Positions 59,656-64,000 of a stretch of 64,000 nucleotides of DNA are shown here, piece by piece. Below the pieces are notes generated by a model, which ran no database searches, was not told where the DNA came from, and worked only from the letters and a program-made list of their open reading frames with translations. Within the stretch, counting starts at the first letter, position 1, and the number at the start of each line of letters is the position of its first letter. Both the position numbers and the translations under genes were made by a program. Location of the stretch: the NCBI GenBank assembly GCA_002311835.1, contig DBZY01000014.1:50581-114580 (forward strand), given 5' to 3'. The stretch comes from Proteobacteria bacterium UBA1148 (GTDB lineage Bacteria > Pseudomonadota > Gammaproteobacteria > Steroidobacterales > Rariloculaceae).

Positions 59656-60873
59656 TTATGCAATAGCTAGCACCACTCCTTCCTGAATAAATCGTTTGAT
59701 TTTTACCTCTTCATAACCAAGTTCACCTAGTATCTCCGTCGTGTGCTCCCCCAGGCGAGGGGCTCCGCGTTCAATTGAGGTAGGTGTGGCGCTAAATTTC
59801 ACCGGGAAACCTATTGTTTTGATCACGCCGAGTCCTGAGTGCATGGTTTCTGTAACCATGTCCCGGGCAAGTGTTTGGGGATGCTCCAGCATTTCGCCAA
59901 TGCTGAGCACGGGGCCTGCTGGAACGCCTGCATTCTTCAACAAATCGAGCCACTCACGGGTTTGCTTTTTCTTGAATGCCGGGGCGAGCGTAGCGTTTAG
60001 CACTGCCCGGTTGTGCATTCGATCTTTATTCCTGGAGAATCGCGGGTCTTCCAGGAGTTCAGGTAGCCCGAGCACAGGTGGGAGCCGTGCCCACGTAGCC
60101 TCACTTGAAGCGCCGATAGTGATCCACCCATCAGTAGTTTCAAATGCCTCGTAGGGGGCATTCAATGGATGAGCGGAGCCCATGGGTTCTGGTGATATAC
60201 CAGTTGCTAATGCGATAGCCGACTGCCAGAAGGTTTGTGTGATTCCGGCCTCAAATAAAGAAGTGTCTACACGTTGACCTTGACCTGTCTTCAACCGCTC
60301 CACATAAGCGGCCAGAACCCCCATTGCTGCAAGTAGTCCTGCGGTTATGTCGGTAACAGGTGGCCCGCATTTCACAGGAGGTCGGTCGGCACCTTCTCCG
60401 GTTATGCTCATTAGACCGCTGTAGCCCTGTGCCACGAGATCAAACCCGCCTAGATCAGCATAGGGGCCAGTTCGGCCAAAACCGGAGATTTCGCAGTAGA
60501 TTAGCCCTGGATTCTGTGCCCGCAGCTTCTCATAGCCGAGACCAAGCCGTTTCATGGTTCCTTTGCGATAATTTTCGATCACGATATCAGCATCTTCTAA
60601 CAGGCGTTGCACGATTGTGTGGCCATCCTCAGTTTTTAAGTTTACGGCGATGCCGCGCTTATTGCGGTTGAGCATCATGAATGCGGCGCTTTCCCCATCG
60701 ATGACTGGAGGTACGAAACCGCGCGCGGCATCGCCTTCCGGTACACGTTCTACCTTGATAACGTTTGCACCCATGTCGGCAAGCATGCGGCCGCAGACGG
60801 GGCCTGCCATGATGTGTGCTAGCTCAATGACGGTCACGCCCCGCAAGGGACCCATATCTGGTGAACTCATCAT
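59656..60873 (-). CDS. CaiB/BaiF family (class III) CoA-transferase
   Basis: 405 aa cytoplasmic enzyme moving CoA between organic acids. Signatures: GVTVIELAHIMAGPVCGRMLADMGANVIKVE in two parts at the start, RNKRGIAVNLK, ENYRKGTMKRLGLGYE, and the catalytic Asp in GGFDLVAQGYSG (about residue 143). The C-terminal GAPRLGEHTTEILGELG is typical. The start codon follows the stop of the crotonase gene without a gap, so both act together, probably activating an acid as its CoA ester. Confidence 0.94.
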   Translation of the reverse strand: MMSSPDMGPLRGVTVIELAHIMAGPVCGRMLADMGANVIKVERVPEGDAARGFVPPVIDGESAAFMMLNRNKRGIAVNLKTEDGHTIVQRLLEDADIVIENYRKGTMKRLGLGYEKLRAQNPGLIYCEISGFGRTGPYADLGGFDLVAQGYSGLMSITGEGADRPPVKCGPPVTDITAGLLAAMGVLAAYVERLKTGQGQRVDTSLFEAGITQTFWQSAIALATGISPEPMGSAHPLNAPYEAFETTDGWITIGASSEATWARLPPVLGLPELLEDPRFSRNKDRMHNRAVLNATLAPAFKKKQTREWLDLLKNAGVPAGPVLSIGEMLEHPQTLARDMVTETMHSGLGVIKTIGFPVKFSATPTSIERGAPRLGEHTTEILGELGYEEVKIKRFIQEGVVLAIA

Positions 60874-61653
60874 TCAATGACCTTTGAACTTGGGCTTTGT
60901 TTTTTCAAGAAATGCTCGGTAGCCGATCTGATAGTCCTCCGTTTCAAAAGCTGCGTTACTCTCGTCGATTTCCTCCGCGGTTAGAGGGGTTGGATCCATC
61001 AGTCGGTGTATAAACTTTTTGTGCCAGCGGTTTACCAGTGGGGCTCGTTCAGAGATCTGGTTGCCTAGCGAGCAGGCCTCACGCTCTACATCTGAGTCTG
61101 GAACGATACGGTTAACGAGTCCCAGTTCCTTCGCATGCTTAGCTTTGAATACGTTGCCTTCCAGCAGAATTTCCAGTGCAGCTGACGGTGTAATGATGCG
61201 GCTCAATGCACCTAATTCCGCATAGGACACAGTCATTCCTAGTCGATTGATGGGTATGCCAAATCGACTCGATTCTCCACAGATACGAATATCGCAAGCG
61301 CTGGCAATTAAAAGACCACCACCCATGCATACACCGTTGATAGCCGCGATACTTGGATGGCGACATGAGAATACGCTATTCAGTGCATTTTCGAGATCAC
61401 TGCTGTATTTGCGAACATCCTCAGGTGTTGTGCGGTGCTCGCTCCAGTCAGAGATATCCGATCCTGCCGAGAAGGCTGTACTGTCGACGCCACGGATAAT
61501 AATGCAGTGGATATCATCATCATCATTCAGCTCGGACATGATTTCGTCAAGGAGGATCCAGCAGGCTCCATCCATAGCATTGAGCTTGTCCGGCCTGTTC
61601 AAGACGACGGTGGTAATTCTACCGTCGCGTTGGACAAAGACTCCGTTGGGCAT
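60874..61653 (-). CDS. Crotonase superfamily protein lacking both hydratase glutamates
   Basis: 259 aa enoyl-CoA hydratase/isomerase-fold protein. CoA/oxyanion-hole elements are intact: STAFSAGSDISDW and INGVCMGGGLLIASACDI. In rat enoyl-CoA hydratase the two catalytic Glu residues lie in GGGCEL and FGQPE. Here the same places read GGGLLI and FGIPINRLG, so both are replaced. It may be a decarboxylase, hydrolase or other crotonase-type enzyme. It forms an operon with the CaiB-type transferase. Confidence 0.9.
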   Translation of the reverse strand: MPNGVFVQRDGRITTVVLNRPDKLNAMDGACWILLDEIMSELNDDDDIHCIIIRGVDSTAFSAGSDISDWSEHRTTPEDVRKYSSDLENALNSVFSCRHPSIAAINGVCMGGGLLIASACDIRICGESSRFGIPINRLGMTVSYAELGALSRIITPSAALEILLEGNVFKAKHAKELGLVNRIVPDSDVEREACSLGNQISERAPLVNRWHKKFIHRLMDPTPLTAEEIDESNAAFETEDYQIGYRAFLEKTKPKFKGH

Positions 61654-61703
61654 TGATTTTCTCCTGGCTCATATCTAGTGCGTACTATACGGTATGAGGA
61701 TGA

Positions 61704-61723
61704 ACTCACTCACTCACTCACTC
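61704..61723. repeat. Tetranucleotide repeat (ACTC)x5
   Basis: Five perfect tandem copies of ACTC lie between the divergent crotonase and aminotransferase genes, 51 bases upstream of the crotonase start. Such a tract can vary in length by slippage and could alter promoter spacing; no promoter elements were located around it. Confidence 0.85.
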
Positions 61724-61924
61724 CGCTGTTTTAGTGCTTCATATGTATGTAATCATAATTGTAGGTTGAGATAGCAGTCAGGGGAGAAGGATTTGTTTCC
61801 ACGGTGTTTTTGATAGTGTTTGTGTTACTGTCGCGCCTGTGCGTGTACTCGGATAACACAAAGCGATTTTGAATATCCCAGTTGTATTCTGGGTAACGGT
61901 TTAGTTGAAAGAAGAAATCGGATA

Positions 61925-63094
61925 ATGACAGCGAAATCTGGTCGTCAATTTTTACAAATTCCAGGTCCCAGCAATGTTCCCGATCAGGTTCTACGGGCTA
62001 TTAATCAGCCCACCATTGACCATCGTGGCCCAGAATTTCAGGGGCTGACCAACCGGATACTCGTGGGGCTCAAGAAGGTATTCAACTGTGCGGGACCCGT
62101 GATTATCTTCCCATCGTCGGGGACGGGTAGTTGGGAGGCTGCATTGGTAAACACGCTCTCCCCGGGCGACAGTATTTTGATGGTAGAGACGGGGCAGTTC
62201 GCTGTGCTTTGGCGCGATATTGCGTTGAAATTTGGGCTCAACGTGGACTTTATTCCCGGTGACTGGCGTCATGGGGTGGACTCTGAGCCCATTGAAGCGA
62301 AGCTTGTAGCAGATAAGAGCCACTCTATTAAAGCCGTTGCTGTTGTTCATAACGAGACATCCACGGGTGTAACCAGTGACATTGCAGCAGTTCGTAAGGC
62401 GATGGATAGAACTAATCATCCCGCTTTGCTTCTAGTTGACGTAATTTCTTCTCTGGGTTCGGTCGATTACCGACAGGATGAGTGGGGGGTAGATGTCACG
62501 ATTGGAGGATCCCAGAAAGGTCTCATGCTACCACCGGGACTCGGCTTCAACGCTTTAAGTGATAAAGCGATTAAGGCCTCCAGCAAAGCGGGGCTGCCCA
62601 GGTCATATTGGGACTGGGATGCAATTCTAAAAGCGAATCAAATGGGTTTCTTTCCATACACGCCAGCCACCAATCTACTCTTCGGTCTCGAAGAGGCTCT
62701 AAACATGTTGTTCGAAGAAGGGCTCGAGAACGTTTTTGTGCGTCATGCACGGTTTGCCGAAGCCACGCGGCGAGCTGTTCATGCTTGGGGTCTGGAAAAC
62801 CTTTGCTTGAATCCTCATGAGTACTCCAACAGCCTAACAGCTGTTTTATTGCCAGAAGGCCATGATGCTGACACGCTCCGGGAATTAATTTTGGAGCACT
62901 TCGATATGCCCTTAGGTGCAGGCCTAGGTAAAGTGAAGGGACGGATTTTTCGTATAGGCCATCTAGGTTGGCTTAACGAGTTGATGCTAGCTGGAACGCT
63001 TTGTGGTGTGGAGATGGGTTTGGGGCTTGCGGGCGTACCATTTAGTCCTGGCGGTGTGCAGCCAGCACTTAGCTATCTAGTACACGGCGAGTAA
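61925..63094 (+). CDS. Alanine/serine-glyoxylate aminotransferase family protein
   Basis: Class V PLP-dependent aminotransferase, 389 aa. I place the start at ATG 61925 (preceded by GAAGAAA), at MTAKSGRQFLQIPGPSNVP; a longer reading from 61820 has no family-like sequence. The PLP site is SQKGLMLPPGLGF (Schiff-base Lys), the Asp in LLVDVISSLGS, and FPSSGTGSWEAALVN binds the phosphate. It likely transfers amino groups to glyoxylate from serine or alanine, or acts in 2-aminoethylphosphonate or sulfonate pathways. A GntP permease gene follows after nine bases. Confidence 0.92.
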   Translation: MTAKSGRQFLQIPGPSNVPDQVLRAINQPTIDHRGPEFQGLTNRILVGLKKVFNCAGPVIIFPSSGTGSWEAALVNTLSPGDSILMVETGQFAVLWRDIALKFGLNVDFIPGDWRHGVDSEPIEAKLVADKSHSIKAVAVVHNETSTGVTSDIAAVRKAMDRTNHPALLLVDVISSLGSVDYRQDEWGVDVTIGGSQKGLMLPPGLGFNALSDKAIKASSKAGLPRSYWDWDAILKANQMGFFPYTPATNLLFGLEEALNMLFEEGLENVFVRHARFAEATRRAVHAWGLENLCLNPHEYSNSLTAVLLPEGHDADTLRELILEHFDMPLGAGLGKVKGRIFRIGHLGWLNELMLAGTLCGVEMGLGLAGVPFSPGGVQPALSYLVHGE

Positions 63095-63103
63095 GGGAGC
63101 AGC

Positions 63104-64000
63104 ATGGATCCTTCCACGGCAGTCGTGAGTAGCCCGTTGTTGGCGCTTGTGGCTTTCTTAGGCGTCATTATGCTTCTGTTGTTCCTCATTGCTAAGTGGC
63201 GTTGGCATGTCTTTCTGGCTCTGCTGGTGCCACTTCTCTTCTTTGGCGTAATACCTGGTGTGCAGCAGAATAATTTCATTGCTGCGTTTGAGTTGGGTTT
63301 TGGCTCGACGCTTGGATCCATCGGTGTGGTAATTGTGCTCGGGTCTATCATCGCTGAGGCTTTGAGACATACAGGTGCGATACAAACTATTACCCGCACG
63401 ATGGTTTGGGCTGTGGGTTCAACGCGCATGCCTCTGGCGCTTACATTGACAGGGTTCGTTTTAGGCATCGCCATCTTTTCCGATGTGGCCTACGTGATCC
63501 TAAATCCTCTCGTGCACTCGGCGGCTAAAATGATGGGCGTGACGGTCAGCGTCATGTCCATCGGCCTGGTGGGCTCGATGCAACTCACTCATGCCATCGT
63601 GCCACCTACGCCAGGGCCTCTAGCGGCGGCGGCGTTATTGGGAGCCGACATTGGTAAGACGATCATATTTGGCAGTGTGGCTTGCCTGGCAGGATCACTT
63701 GCGGGGTGGATTTGGGGGCAGTATATCGTCGGGCCGCGTATCAAGACGCCGCCATCCGATGAGTATGCAGGTGAAAACTTCCTGGAGGACGATCCGGAGG
63801 GTAAGCTGCCCGGCACGCTCAGTTCTTATGCTCCTATTATTGTTCCGATTGTACTGATATCAGCTCAGAGTGTTTCCCGTCTTTTCCTTGAGCAGGATAA
63901 TATTATCCGTGTGGGGCTCGCCTATGTCGGGTGGCCAGTTATGGCGCTTAGCATTGGTGTCTTGCTGGCGTACAGAAATATCAAGACGCCGGAGCATAGA
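63104..64000 (+). CDS. GntP family permease (partial, cut by window end)
   Basis: The first 299 codons of an open frame starting at ATG 63104 (AAGGGAGC upstream) with no stop before the window edge. It is rich in membrane helices and shows GntP/gluconate-H+ symporter patterns: FELGFGSTLGSIGVVIVLGS, IAEALRHTGA, ALTLTGFVLGIAIFSDVAYVIL and HAIVPPTPGPLAAAALLGAD. The family imports gluconate and other hydroxy acids, also glycerate. The gap of nine bases to the aminotransferase suggests one operon handling a hydroxy acid such as glycerate or gluconate. Confidence 0.9.
   Translation, partial: MDPSTAVVSSPLLALVAFLGVIMLLLFLIAKWRWHVFLALLVPLLFFGVIPGVQQNNFIAAFELGFGSTLGSIGVVIVLGSIIAEALRHTGAIQTITRTMVWAVGSTRMPLALTLTGFVLGIAIFSDVAYVILNPLVHSAAKMMGVTVSVMSIGLVGSMQLTHAIVPPTPGPLAAAALLGADIGKTIIFGSVACLAGSLAGWIWGQYIVGPRIKTPPSDEYAGENFLEDDPEGKLPGTLSSYAPIIVPIVLISAQSVSRLFLEQDNIIRVGLAYVGWPVMALSIGVLLAYRNIKTPEHR

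Noticed and set aside
1..64000. Prophage, transposon, integron, CRISPR or toxin-antitoxin system
   Set aside because: No transposase, integrase, phage structural gene, regular short repeat array or toxin-antitoxin pair was found on either strand.

Overview
The window reads as chromosomal DNA of a heterotrophic, probably marine, Gram-negative bacterium. I infer Pseudomonadota, possibly an uncultured gammaproteobacterial lineage. The signs are Sec, Tat and lipoprotein signal peptides, TRAP and tripartite tricarboxylate (TTT) transporters, a VC_2705-type Na+ symporter with its DUF4212 partner, FeoAB, and many exported amidohydrolases, PQQ/NHL-type propellers and DUF6152 proteins. This assignment rests on gene content only; there is no rRNA or tRNA here. 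I saw no transposase, integrase, phage gene or CRISPR array.

Layout. 0.1-8.7 kb (+): a TRAP binding protein, an MBL-fold hydrolase, a hydroxyacid dehydrogenase overlapping a UMF1-type MFS carrier, an M20 amidohydrolase, a FabD-like acyltransferase, a stand-alone APS kinase and an AI-2E permease. 9-19.7 kb (mostly -): an AGCS symporter, a DUF1080 lipoprotein, a non-coding stretch rich in DnaA-box-like words, the symporter pair, FeoAB, an exported tandem ABM protein and a HisD-family dehydrogenase. A Tat-SDR and a second SDR lie on the + strand there. 20-32.7 kb: a DUF6152 protein, a PQQ-type sugar dehydrogenase, a VCBS-repeat protein, an orphan Tat TRAP binding protein, an exported amidase, a shortened PepSY_TM protein, an ACAD/APH-kinase pair facing an SDR, and an LVIVD lipoprotein.

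32.8-46 kb is the most coherent block: a full TRAP system interleaved with Gfo/Idh/MocA oxidoreductases, then a full TctB-TctA-TctC system. Facing it on the other strand are a hydroxyacid dehydrogenase, a minimal ATP-grasp plus phosphohistidine-swivel protein and an M24-family protein. An extra TctB gene then runs straight into the 3' remnant of a third Gfo oxidoreductase. I read this as a carboxylate or sugar-acid uptake and catabolism island that has been rearranged.

46-64 kb holds a solitary molybdenum hydroxylase large subunit, a cyclase-family hydrolase, an NHL propeller, a diheme cytochrome c, two amidohydrolases, a 3-HIBADH-type dehydrogenase, YceI, a B3-like MBL protein and two small DUF6152 proteins. 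It also has a frameshifted DUF167 gene, a CaiB-type CoA-transferase with an atypical crotonase, an aminotransferase and a GntP permease cut by the window end.

Three gene remnants (45.6, 53.1 and 58.9 kb) show ongoing gene decay. All identifications come from reading motifs and comparing genes within the window; no database search was possible.
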